Assembly (NCBI RefSeq): GCF_006538745.1
Contig: NZ_BJLR01000022.1
Location: 112,058-176,057 of the forward strand
Reading direction: 5' to 3'
DNA: 64,000 bases
Origin: Cellulomonas cellasea
Lineage (GTDB): Bacteria > Actinomycetota > Actinomycetes > Actinomycetales > Cellulomonadaceae
Shown here: in pieces, positions 17,380 through 27,623 of the stretch
Position numbering within the stretch: the stretch's first letter is position 1
How the letters are laid out: every line of letters begins with the position of its first letter
Translations under genes and position numbers: made by a program
Notes under the pieces: generated by a model
Seen by the model: the letters and a program-made list of their open reading frames with translations, nothing else
Databases searched by the model: none
Told to the model about the DNA's origin: nothing

Positions 17380-17898
17380 TCAGCCCGTCCGCACGGCGCG
17401 CACCGCACGGAACGGCACGGCCCACACCGCACCGGGACGCGGGTCGGGGACCGTCAGGTCGAGGTGGTCGGCGCCCACCCGGTCGACCCGGCCGCTGAGC
17501 TCCTCGTCGTCGAGCACGACCCGCACCGTGGCGCGGTCCCGGGCGACGGCTCGGAGCGCGTGACCGAGCGAGAGCCGGCGCTCGACCGCCCCCGGCGCTG
17601 GCGCTGCGTGCAGCGGGAGGCCGCGCACCGCGGTGACGCCTGCGGTGGGCACGAGCCAGCGCGCCGGGCCGTCCGCCAGCAGGACCCACTGCTCGGCCAC
17701 GTCGAGCACCGTCCCCGTGACGCGCGCGGCGCCGGACCGGAGGGTCAGCACGTGGCCGTGGGCCGCCCTCAGCCGTGAGCCGAGCTCGACCGTGGCGCGC
17801 TCCGCCCGCGTGAGCTCGGCGACGTCGGCCGCGGCCTCGGTCGCACGCGCCGCCCCGAGCTGCGCCTCCAGGTCCGCGAACAGTGCCTCCCAGCGCAT
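17380..17898 (-). CDS. Uncharacterised actinobacterial protein with two small beta-barrel-like repeats
   Basis: A 172-residue cytoplasmic protein. An N-terminal helix pair (MRWEALFADLEAQLGAAR, then TRAERATVELGSRL) precedes two related beta-rich blocks, each shaped like VTGTVLDVAEQWVLLADG and LSGRVDRVGADHLDLTVPD. These suggest internally duplicated Sm/SH3-like strands. I do not recognise a named family or function. It is convergent with the small HTH gene, ending 25 bases from it, and divergent from the LysM gene. A TAGCGT element sits 6 bases before the ATG. Confidence 0.65.
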   Translation of the reverse strand: MRWEALFADLEAQLGAARATEAAADVAELTRAERATVELGSRLRAAHGHVLTLRSGAARVTGTVLDVAEQWVLLADGPARWLVPTAGVTAVRGLPLHAAPAPGAVERRLSLGHALRAVARDRATVRVVLDDEELSGRVDRVGADHLDLTVPDPRPGAVWAVPFRAVRAVRTG

Positions 17899-17904
17899 CC
17901 GCCC

Positions 17905-17910
17905 ACGCTA
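17905..17910 (-). promoter_or_regulatory. Putative -10 element (TAGCGT) for the 17898 gene
   Basis: Minus-strand TANNNT hexamer ending exactly 6 bases before the ATG at 17898; predicts a leaderless transcript. Confidence 0.5.
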
Positions 17911-18002
17911 GGCCACGCGAGGGCCGGTCTCGGCCGGGACGCGAGCAGGCGGCCACGCCGATCCCCCGCGGTTGTGGACAGGTGGTGGACCCCTGGGGCC
18001 AG

Positions 18003-18054
18003 ATGCAGTACACCTAGCACCAAGCAACACCAAACTGCATCAAACAACTGCATC
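18003..18054. promoter_or_regulatory. AT-richer repeat cluster upstream of the LysM gene
   Basis: Within a conspicuously A/C-rich island, ACTGCAT occurs at 18034-18040 and 18047-18053 as part of two AACTGCATC direct repeats 13 bases apart. An inverted copy, ATGCAGT, lies at 18003-18009. A TAGCAC hexamer lies between them. The base composition differs sharply from the surroundings, so this is a likely promoter and operator region for the 18097 gene. Confidence 0.5.
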
Positions 18055-18096
18055 GCAGCGGCCGCCGCTCCCTGCGATCACGAGCCGGGGGCACGC

Positions 18097-19179
18097 ATGC
18101 GAGGACACAGAACGACCACGCCACACATCGGTGTGCGGCTGCTCGCCGGAGCGGCGCTCCCGCTCGGCCTCGTCGCCTCCGCCGCCCTCGCGGTCGCGCT
18201 CGGCGTGCGGCTGCGCTCGCTGCTCCCGGTCGACCCCGCCACCGTGTCCGTCGACCGGGTCGTCGAGCTCGGCGTCGTCGGCCTCGGCCTCGCGTTCGTG
18301 GCCTGGCTGGTGTGGGGTCTCGCCGTCGCGACGCTGTGTGCGGCGGCGCGGGCCGTCGGGATCACCTGGCGCGCGGGCGAGCGCGCCGTCGCCCAGCACG
18401 CGCCGGGACTCGTCCGGCGCGCGCTCGTCGTCGCGCTCGGTGCCGGCATCGGCGTCTCCGGAGCGGTCGGGGCGCACGCGACGGCACCGGGCGACGGGCT
18501 CGACGTCGGGTGGAGCGCGACGAGCTCGGCCTCCGCGCCCGCGCCGACCCCCGCCTCGACGCAGCACGTCGCCGGGGACTCGTCGCGGACTGCCCCGGAG
18601 GAGCAGGCTGCGGACGCACCGGCCCCGGCCGGGACACCCGGTGCCGCGCCGAGCGACTCGGCGGCTGCCGGACCGGCGGACGCCCGAGGGTCGGCGGGTG
18701 TCGAGCAGGACAGGTCCGCGGCCGACAGCGCAGCACCGTCCACGGCGGACGGCCGCGGTTCTGGCGCCGGTGCAGGTCCGGGCGCAGTCACGGGTGGTGG
18801 CGCAGCCGCGGGTGCAGGCGCGGACGAGGGTGGCCTCGCCACTCGACGCAGCACGCAGGCGGCGGGGCACGCCTCGACGCCGTCGGCGACCCTGGCGACG
18901 ACGCCCCCGACCGCGAGCAGCCGCAGCACCTCCCCCGCCGGCCCCGGGCCCGGCGGCGCGGCGTCCGGCCAGACCGTCGTCGTCGCGACGGGCGACAGCC
19001 TCTGGCGGATCGCGCAGCGCGCGCTCGGGCCGGACGCGTCCGACCAGGAGGTCGCCGCCGAGTGGCCGCGCTGGTACGCCGCGAACGCCGACGTCATCGG
19101 CGCCGATCCCGGCCTCCTCCTGCCCGGTCAGGTCCTCCGGGTGCCCAGCACCGGTTCGACGTCGGGCAGCACCCGATGA
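18097..19179 (+). CDS. LysM-domain membrane protein
   Basis: A 360-residue protein with three hydrophobic segments in its first 130 residues (about 11-35, 52-80 and 108-128). A long Ala/Ser/Thr/Gly/Pro-rich, probably disordered, region follows (about 140-290). The C-terminus is a LysM domain (VVVATGDSLWRIAQRAL to LLPGQVLRVP), which binds peptidoglycan. It is followed by an Rv3235-like gene and then secA, an arrangement conserved in actinobacteria. ATG at 18097 follows GGGGG by 4-5 bases; the upstream in-frame extension is rejected because it crosses the repeat-bearing promoter region. Confidence 0.82.
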   Translation: MRGHRTTTPHIGVRLLAGAALPLGLVASAALAVALGVRLRSLLPVDPATVSVDRVVELGVVGLGLAFVAWLVWGLAVATLCAAARAVGITWRAGERAVAQHAPGLVRRALVVALGAGIGVSGAVGAHATAPGDGLDVGWSATSSASAPAPTPASTQHVAGDSSRTAPEEQAADAPAPAGTPGAAPSDSAAAGPADARGSAGVEQDRSAADSAAPSTADGRGSGAGAGPGAVTGGGAAAGAGADEGGLATRRSTQAAGHASTPSATLATTPPTASSRSTSPAGPGPGGAASGQTVVVATGDSLWRIAQRALGPDASDQEVAAEWPRWYAANADVIGADPGLLLPGQVLRVPSTGSTSGSTR

Positions 19180-19340
19180 GCGTCCTGCTGGTCCCGTCGG
19201 CCGCACAGGCGACGGCCGACCTGCCGGACCTCGGCCACAGCGGTGCGCCCTCACGGCGCCCCGCGCACACCGAGCGGGTCCCCCGCTCCGAGGGCCGGCT
19301 CCCGTCGCCTCTCGCCACCGCGCACGCGAAGGAGCCGCAC

Positions 19341-20357
19341 ATGACGACGCTCGAGCTCAACCGGGTCGCTGGACACGCCTCGTCCGGGGTCGCCGCGCAC
19401 GTGGCCTGCTCCGGGACCGACGGCTCCGCCGTCCCGACCGGGCGGCCCGGCGAGCGGGCCTCGCGTGCACCCGGCTCCACCACCGGGGAGGTCCCCTGCG
19501 GGAGCGCCCCGGCGGGCGACGCCACCCGTCCCGGCTCCGACCGGGACTCGGCCTCGGCCTCGGCCTCGGGATCAGGCTCCAGCTCCAGCTCCAGCTCCAG
19601 CTCCAGCTCGGGCTCCGGCTCCGGCTCCGGCACTGGCACTGGCACTGGCACTGGCACTGGCTCGGGCTCGGGCTCGGGCTCGGGCTACGACTCCGACTCG
19701 AGCCGCGCCGCCTCCGCCCGCCGTCCCGTCGGCGGGACGACGGCCCCCTCGCCCGCCGCGGACCGCCGCCGCGCTCCGGACGCGCGCGACCCGACACAGG
19801 CGCCTCCCTCCCGCGTCCTCCACCCCGGGCCGGTGGCCCCGGCGTCGCGCACCCTCGAGGCCCGCCTCGTCCCGACGCTCCCGCCGGCCGCGCGCCCGGC
19901 ACCGAGCACGGGCCCGGGTCACACGCGCCCCCCGACGCTGGAGCAGCGACTCCTGGCGCGGCGCCGCGCGACCCTCGCGGCCGAGCGGGCCGCCCGTGCT
20001 GCCGAGCCGCCGCGCGAGACGGCCCCGATGCCGGACCCCACGCCGGTGTGCTGCGCGCTCGCGCTCGCGGCCACGGAGGCGCTGCGCGGGACCCGCTCCG
20101 TCGCGCAGCTCGCGCGGTGGGTCAGCCCGCAGGTGTTCGAGCAGCTCGCCGGCCGCACCGCGCTGACCGTGCGGGTCCTGGGCCGGACCGCCGCGACCCG
20201 GCGCCCGGAGATCCTGCGCGTCCGGGTGTGCCGCCTCGGCGAGCACATCGCGGAGGCCGCGGTCGTGGTCGACGACGGCACCCGCGTGCGGGCGATCGCG
20301 CTGCGCCTCGAGATGTGGCGCGGCGCGTGGCGAGCCGTCGCGTTCGAGATCGGCTGA
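19341..20357 (+). CDS. Rv3235 family protein with a long low-complexity N-terminus
   Basis: A 338-residue protein. Residues 200-338 carry the conserved domain (CCALALAATEALRGTRSVAQLARWVS to LRLEMWRGAWRAVAFEIG) found in Rv3235 of M. tuberculosis, function unknown. The first 200 residues are low complexity, including a run of Ser-Ala, Ser, Gly-Ser and Gly-Thr dipeptides encoded by hexanucleotide repeats. ATG at 19341 has the excellent site GAAGGAG 6 bases upstream. An alternative ATG at 19176 overlaps the LysM stop (ATGA) and would add 55 residues, so coupling is possible. It neighbours secA convergently. Confidence 0.75.
   Translation: MTTLELNRVAGHASSGVAAHVACSGTDGSAVPTGRPGERASRAPGSTTGEVPCGSAPAGDATRPGSDRDSASASASGSGSSSSSSSSSSSGSGSGSGTGTGTGTGTGSGSGSGSGYDSDSSRAASARRPVGGTTAPSPAADRRRAPDARDPTQAPPSRVLHPGPVAPASRTLEARLVPTLPPAARPAPSTGPGHTRPPTLEQRLLARRRATLAAERAARAAEPPRETAPMPDPTPVCCALALAATEALRGTRSVAQLARWVSPQVFEQLAGRTALTVRVLGRTAATRRPEILRVRVCRLGEHIAEAAVVVDDGTRVRAIALRLEMWRGAWRAVAFEIG
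19557..19688. repeat. Hexanucleotide microsatellite tracts
   Basis: Successive short tandem arrays of six-base units: GCCTCG, CTCCAG (about five copies), GGCTCC, GGCACT (five copies) and GGGCTC (about four copies). All are in frame within the 19341 gene and encode dipeptide repeats. Because the unit is 6 bases, copy-number change alters length but not frame. Confidence 0.85.
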
Positions 20358-20491
20358 GCGGAGCACCTCAGCCGCCCCCGACGAGCGCGGGACTGGACCG
20401 GGGCCGGCACGACGCCCCATGACGCTGCGGACGTCGTGCCGCGGTTCCGGAGCCGGGCGCGACCGCGCCACCGCGCCAGGATCCCCGGCGC

Positions 20492-20539
20492 ACGACGACG
20501 GGGACCGCCAGGCACGAGCCCGGCGGTCCCCGTCGTCGT
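20492..20539. terminator. Bidirectional terminator between the Rv3235-like gene and secA
   Basis: Perfect 18-bp inverted repeat (ACGACGACGGGGACCGCC and its complement) with a 12-base loop, in the gap between convergent genes. Confidence 0.85.
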
Positions 20540-20565
20540 ACGCGACCCGAGGGCCGCGCGGTGGA

Positions 20566-23373
<2,808 letters not shown>

Positions 23374-23472
23374 GCGTGACTCCCGACGTTGACTGGCCCC
23401 GCACGCCGGCGGCATCGGGGCGAGCTCGGTGTGCCCGACCGCGCGGCCGGACCCCGACCATCGTAGGCGAGG

Positions 23473-24483
23473 TCAGGGTCTCGGTCGAAGAACCACCACG
23501 GCCGCCCCCAGCAGAGCCCCGCCCACGAGCCCCGGCCACCCGAGCCGGTCCCCCAGGAGCAGCGCCGCGAGCACGGCACCGGTGAGCGGCTCGAGCAGCG
23601 CGACGACCGAGGCCGTCGTCGCCGGGACCGTGCGCAGGCCAGTGAAGTACGCGCCGTACGCGAGCGCCGTCGGCACGAGCCCCAGGAACGCGAGGAGCAG
23701 CCAGCCCGCGGTTCCGGACGCTGCGGGGGGCAGCGCGAGGCCGCCGCCGAGCGTCGCGGCGACGGGGAGCAGCAGCAGGCCGCCGAGGGTGAAGGACAGC
23801 GCCGTGAGGGGCAGCGGCGCGAGGCCGGGCACCGGGCGGCCGTTGAGCAGCGTCATGGTCGCGAACGCGGCGGCCGACACGAGCGCGAGCAGCGCGCCCG
23901 CGGTCGCGCCCGGCCCGGTGGGCACGCCGACGAGCAGCACGAGGCCGGCGAGCGCGAGGCCCAGCGCGACGAGCACGCGCGCCGCGGGCCGACGCCGGCT
24001 GAGGACGACCGTCGCCGCGGCGACGAGCACCGGCGACGCGCCGAGCGCCACGAGCGTCGGGACCGAGACGGACGCGATCCCGACCGCGACGAAGTAGAAC
24101 GCCTGGTAGACGGCCGCGAGCACCGCCGTCGTCGCGACGCGCACCGCGACGGCACGCGAGCGTCCGACGCCGCCCAGCCGGCCGGTGAGCGCGAGCACGA
24201 CGACGAGCGCTCCTCCCCCGACGAGCAGGCGGTACGACGCGACGGCGAGCATCGGCAGGTCCGTCTCGCGCGCGAGGACCGTCCCGGCGACGCCGCCCGT
24301 GCCCCACAGGAGCGCGCCGAGCACGACGAGCGCGAAGCCGTCGAGGACCCGGCGCCGACCCGCGGCCGCGTCCGCCACGTCGGCCGCCGCCGGCACGTCG
24401 GCCTCGGCCGGCCCGTCCGCCGCCGCCGGCCCGTCGGCCTCGGCCGGCCCGTCCGCCGCCGCTGGCACGTCGGCCGCGCTCAC
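23473..24483 (-). CDS. EamA/DMT-superfamily transporter
   Basis: A 336-residue membrane protein with ten predicted helices in two EamA halves (beginning LVVLGALLWGTGGVAGTVLA and ALLALVSAAAFATMTLLNG). Such transporters export amino acids or other metabolites; the substrate is not predictable. The GTG start overlaps the stop of the AlkX-like gene (GTGA), so translation is coupled. The first 40 residues are an unusual Ala/Asp/Pro repeat encoded by a 36-bp tandem repeat. The GTG choice could be wrong if the true start lies after this repeat, near RRRVLDGFALV. Confidence 0.83.
   Translation of the reverse strand: MSAADVPAAADGPAEADGPAAADGPAEADVPAAADVADAAAGRRRVLDGFALVVLGALLWGTGGVAGTVLARETDLPMLAVASYRLLVGGGALVVVLALTGRLGGVGRSRAVAVRVATTAVLAAVYQAFYFVAVGIASVSVPTLVALGASPVLVAAATVVLSRRRPAARVLVALGLALAGLVLLVGVPTGPGATAGALLALVSAAAFATMTLLNGRPVPGLAPLPLTALSFTLGGLLLLPVAATLGGGLALPPAASGTAGWLLLAFLGLVPTALAYGAYFTGLRTVPATTASVVALLEPLTGAVLAALLLGDRLGWPGLVGGALLGAAVVVLRPRP
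24397..24480. repeat. 36-bp tandem repeat in the DMT transporter N-terminus
   Basis: A unit starting GTCGGCCTCGGCCGG recurs at 24397 and 24433, a period of 36 bases, with a third partial copy. It encodes about 12-residue Ala/Asp/Pro/Glu repeats in frame. Confidence 0.8.
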
Positions 24484-25835
24484 CCCGCGAGCGCCCCGGC
24501 GAGCGGCAGCGCGAGGTCCCCGCGCAGCTCCCGGCCCTCCCCGGCAGCGTCGGGCGCACCGACCTCGATGCCGTCGAGCCCGAGCCAGCGCGCGAGCACG
24601 CGGAGCTCGGCGGCGAGCTCGCCCGGGACGTCGGCCGTCCGCCCGGTGCGCGCGCCGCGCTCGGCGGCCGCGGTCGGCGCCGGCGGTGCGGTGTGGGCGG
24701 CGTGCACGCGCAGCACCCCGGCACGCCGGTCGGCCTTGAGGTCGACGAGCGCGACGAGCCGCTCCCCGAGCAGGAAGGGCAGCACGTAGTAGCCGTGCAC
24801 GCGCTTGGCCGCCGGGACGTAGATCTCGATGCGGTACCGCAGCCCGAAGAGCTCCTCGAGGCGGCGCCGCTCGAACACGAGCGGGTCGAACGGACTGAGC
24901 AGCGTGCGCCCCTCCGCCCGGCGCGGGAGCGACGCGTCGCGGTGCAGGTACACCGGCCGGTCCCACCCGTGCACGGCGACGGGGCGCAGCACCCCGGCGT
25001 CGACGAGCTCGGTGACCGCGCGGGCCACCCGGGGGCCCTTGAGCCGGAAGTAGTCGGCGAAGCAGCGCGCCGTCCCGATCCCGTGCGCGCGCGCCCCGAT
25101 CTCGACGAGTGCCCGGACCGCGTCGCCGTCGGACGGCTCGGGCTGCGCCGCGACCTCGGGCGGGAGCACGCGCTCCGTGAGGTCGTAGCACCGCTCGAAC
25201 TGGGCGTTCCGGCGCGCGGCGGTGACCTCCCCGGTGAAGAACAGGAACTCGAGCGCGCGCTTGGCGACGGTCCAGTTCCACCCCCACTCCGTGCGGTCGG
25301 CCGGGTGCTCGTGCTCGTACAGCGCGTGCACCTGGCTCGCGGTCATCGGGCCGGAGGCAGCGATCAGGTCGCGGATCTCGCGGACGACGTCGGCGTGCTG
25401 GAGCGGCACGTCGCGGATCGAGCCCCACGCGTACGTGAGGTAGCCGCGCCGCCGCCAGCCGAGCAGGCGGTACGTCTCGGGCGGCACGAACGACGCCTCG
25501 TGCGCCCAGGCCTCGACGAGGCGGCGCGGTGCACGCCCGGCGGCCCGGTCGAGCAGCGCGTGGTCGTACGGGCCGACGCGCGAGTACGTGGGCATGAGGT
25601 GGGCGCGCGCCAGCACGTTGACCGAGTCGATCTGCAGCAGCCCGAGCCGGTCGACGACGCCCTGCAGGTGGCGCATCGTCACGCCGCCGGGCCGGTCGAC
25701 GCGGGGCCGGTCGAGGCCCTGCGCCCGCAGCGCGACGCGCCGGGCCTGGGACAGCGAGAGGACCTCGGTGGCGTGCGGCGCCGGCGGCGGTGCGTCGTCC
25801 TTGGCCGGACGCGGGACGGGGCGGGAGGTGGGCAC
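24480..25835 (-). CDS. AlkX/YcaQ-like DNA glycosylase (HTH_42 superfamily)
   Basis: A 451-residue protein of the winged-helix HTH_42 (PF06224) superfamily. The three tandem winged-helix region contains LLQIDSVNVLARAH, where Gln68-Ile69-Asp70 matches the QxD catalytic motif of E. coli YcaQ (AlkX), a glycosylase that unhooks DNA interstrand crosslinks. AlkZ members have QxQ instead. YAWGSIRDVPLQHADV and LLSPFDPLVFERRRLEELF are also typical. An Ala/Thr/Glu-rich insert lies near residues 385-405. It is coupled to the downstream DMT transporter gene by a 4-base overlap. GTG at 25835 is the start, giving VPTSRPVPRP. Confidence 0.85.
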   Translation of the reverse strand: MPTSRPVPRPAKDDAPPPAPHATEVLSLSQARRVALRAQGLDRPRVDRPGGVTMRHLQGVVDRLGLLQIDSVNVLARAHLMPTYSRVGPYDHALLDRAAGRAPRRLVEAWAHEASFVPPETYRLLGWRRRGYLTYAWGSIRDVPLQHADVVREIRDLIAASGPMTASQVHALYEHEHPADRTEWGWNWTVAKRALEFLFFTGEVTAARRNAQFERCYDLTERVLPPEVAAQPEPSDGDAVRALVEIGARAHGIGTARCFADYFRLKGPRVARAVTELVDAGVLRPVAVHGWDRPVYLHRDASLPRRAEGRTLLSPFDPLVFERRRLEELFGLRYRIEIYVPAAKRVHGYYVLPFLLGERLVALVDLKADRRAGVLRVHAAHTAPPAPTAAAERGARTGRTADVPGELAAELRVLARWLGLDGIEVGAPDAAGEGRELRGDLALPLAGALAG

Positions 25836-25900
25836 CTGCCCATCCTGCCGCCCCGCTCCCACACTCTCCGGCGGGCTCCCCCCGCGCGCCGCTGCGTCCG

Positions 25901-26548
25901 TCAGCCGACGGCGGCCGAGGCCTCCACCGGCTTGGGGCTCAGGGTCGCCACCGGCGTGTCGAGCTTGATGACGCCGTAGCTCCAGCCGCGGCGCCGGTAC
26001 GCGACCGAGGGCTGCGCGGTCTCGACGTCGATGAAGAGGAAGAAGTCGTGACCGACGAGCTCCATCTCGTAGAGGGCGTCGTCGATCGTCATGGGCTGCG
26101 CGGTGTGCACCTTCTCGCGGATGACCACGGGCGAGTCGCCCAGGGTCGTCTCGACGGCCTCGCCCGGCGCCGGGGCGGCGGCCGGGGGCTCGTCCGACAC
26201 GACGGGCGGGCGCACGTCGACGGGGGTGAGCGGGGTGTGGTTGCGGTGGTCCTTGCGCCGGTCGCGCGATCGGCGCAGGCGCTCCTGGAGCTTGGCGATC
26301 GCGAGGTCGAGCGCGGCGTACCGGTCGTCGGCGCACGCCTCGGCACGGATCACGGGTCCCTTGTCGACGACCGTGAGCTCGACGCGCTCGGCGACGCCCG
26401 CCTGGCGGGGGTTGCGCTCGTGCGAGACCTCGACGTCGATGCGCTGGGCCTGCGGCGCGAGCTGCGCGAGCTTCGTCAGCTTCTCCTCGGCGTGCCGGCG
26501 GAACTTCTCCGGAACCTCGGTGTGACGACCTGCGACCACGATGTCCAT
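25901..26548 (-). CDS. hpf: Ribosome hibernation-promoting factor, long form
   Basis: A 215-residue long-form HPF. The N-terminal S30AE domain (residues 1-100, MDIVVAGRHTEVPEKFRRHAEEKL) binds the 30S decoding region. A Pro/Ala-rich linker joins the C-terminal dimerisation domain (about 155-210, VIREKVHTAQPMTIDDALYEMELVGHDFFLF), which brings two 70S ribosomes into 100S dimers during stationary phase. The ribosome binding site AGGAGG lies 5-6 bases upstream. Its position after the comF-like gene matches mycobacteria, although there secA1 follows directly. Confidence 0.96.
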   Translation of the reverse strand: MDIVVAGRHTEVPEKFRRHAEEKLTKLAQLAPQAQRIDVEVSHERNPRQAGVAERVELTVVDKGPVIRAEACADDRYAALDLAIAKLQERLRRSRDRRKDHRNHTPLTPVDVRPPVVSDEPPAAAPAPGEAVETTLGDSPVVIREKVHTAQPMTIDDALYEMELVGHDFFLFIDVETAQPSVAYRRRGWSYGVIKLDTPVATLSPKPVEASAAVG

Positions 26549-26712
26549 GTGATCCTCCTGGAGGACGAGGGGGGCGGCTGACCGCCCGGTGACGTGCACG
26601 TGTGCCCCTGAGGGCCGGACGACGGGCACCACCTCCTCCTGCACCCGGCGGGGGCCGGCGGACAGGTCTCGTCCGCCTGTCGCGCTGCCTCCGGTGCTGT
26701 CGGTTCGTTCCC

Positions 26713-27525
26713 TCACGCTAGTCCCGCGGCGCCGGGACGACCAATCGCCTCGCTGCTCCGTCCGGGTGGTGGCGTCGCCGCGAGGGCCCACCCGGCCAGG
26801 ACCGCGGCGCCCGCTCCCGAGAGCGCGTCCTCGCACGCCGCGAGCGTCGCCCCGGTGGTCAGGACGTCGTCCACGAGCAGCACCGGTGCACCCGCGACGG
26901 CACCCGCGCGGCCCCGCACGGCGACCTGTCCGGCGAGGTTGCGCCCGCGCGCACGACCCGTCAGGCCCACCTGGTCCCGGCCCCGGCCGCGCCGCCCGAG
27001 GCACGGGTGCGCCCGCGCCGCGACGCCCGCGCCGACCAGGCCGGACGCGACCGCGAGCGCGAGCCGTCCGACCAGGTCCTCGCCGCGGCGGCGGCGTGCC
27101 GCGCTCGTCGAGGGCGCGGGCACGACGAGCACGGCGGGGCGGCCGCGGGCCCCGGCGCCGGGCGGGAGCGCGTCGAGCGCGGGGCCCAGGACAGGTCCGA
27201 GGGCGGTCCCCGCGCGGGCCGCGGCGGCGGTCAGTGCCGGCGTGAGGTCGGCCCTCCCCCGGTCCTTCCACGCGACGACGAGCTCGCGCACCGGCCCGGT
27301 GTACGGGGTCGTGGCCCAGACCGGCAGCGGGCCGCGCCCGTCGAGGCGGTCGAGCCGCCCGGCCCCGTGCTCGCACCGCTCGGGCCGCGCGAGCAGCCGG
27401 GACGCGCACGGCCCGCAGAGCGCGACGTCCAGCGCCTCGCAGCCCGCGCACGCGACGGGGAGCACGAGCCCGACGAGGTCGGCCCAGCACCTCCGCAGGG
27501 TCGACGTGTCCTCGCGCTCCGGCAT
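26713..27525 (-). CDS. ComF family phosphoribosyltransferase-like protein
   Basis: A 270-residue protein. An N-terminal zinc-finger-like pair, CAGCEAL and CGPC, lies near residues 24-39, followed by a type I phosphoribosyltransferase domain whose PRPP loop reads VLLVDDVLTTGATL. In competent bacteria ComF aids DNA uptake. In non-competent actinobacteria the role is unclear and may concern DNA repair or nucleotide salvage. The segment ending RRRRGEDLVGRLA fits the family ARAFNQA-type block. It lies between lpqB and hpf on the same strand, conserved in mycobacteria. No ribosome binding site stands out. Confidence 0.87.
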   Translation of the reverse strand: MPEREDTSTLRRCWADLVGLVLPVACAGCEALDVALCGPCASRLLARPERCEHGAGRLDRLDGRGPLPVWATTPYTGPVRELVVAWKDRGRADLTPALTAAAARAGTALGPVLGPALDALPPGAGARGRPAVLVVPAPSTSAARRRRGEDLVGRLALAVASGLVGAGVAARAHPCLGRRGRGRDQVGLTGRARGRNLAGQVAVRGRAGAVAGAPVLLVDDVLTTGATLAACEDALSGAGAAVLAGWALAATPPPGRSSEAIGRPGAAGLA

Positions 27526-27623
27526 GCCGCGACCCTGGCGCGGACGCGCGACGCCGCGCTGCCCGCACCGCACGACCCGCGCCCGGACCGCCGTCGCCGA
27601 CGGCCTGGGGGTGCGTCGGCCCG

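Noticed and set aside
17071..17990. TTGTGGAC motifs resembling DnaA boxes
   Set aside because: Only two isolated partial matches to the reverse-strand box, with no cluster, AT-rich unwinding region or dnaA/dnaN context.
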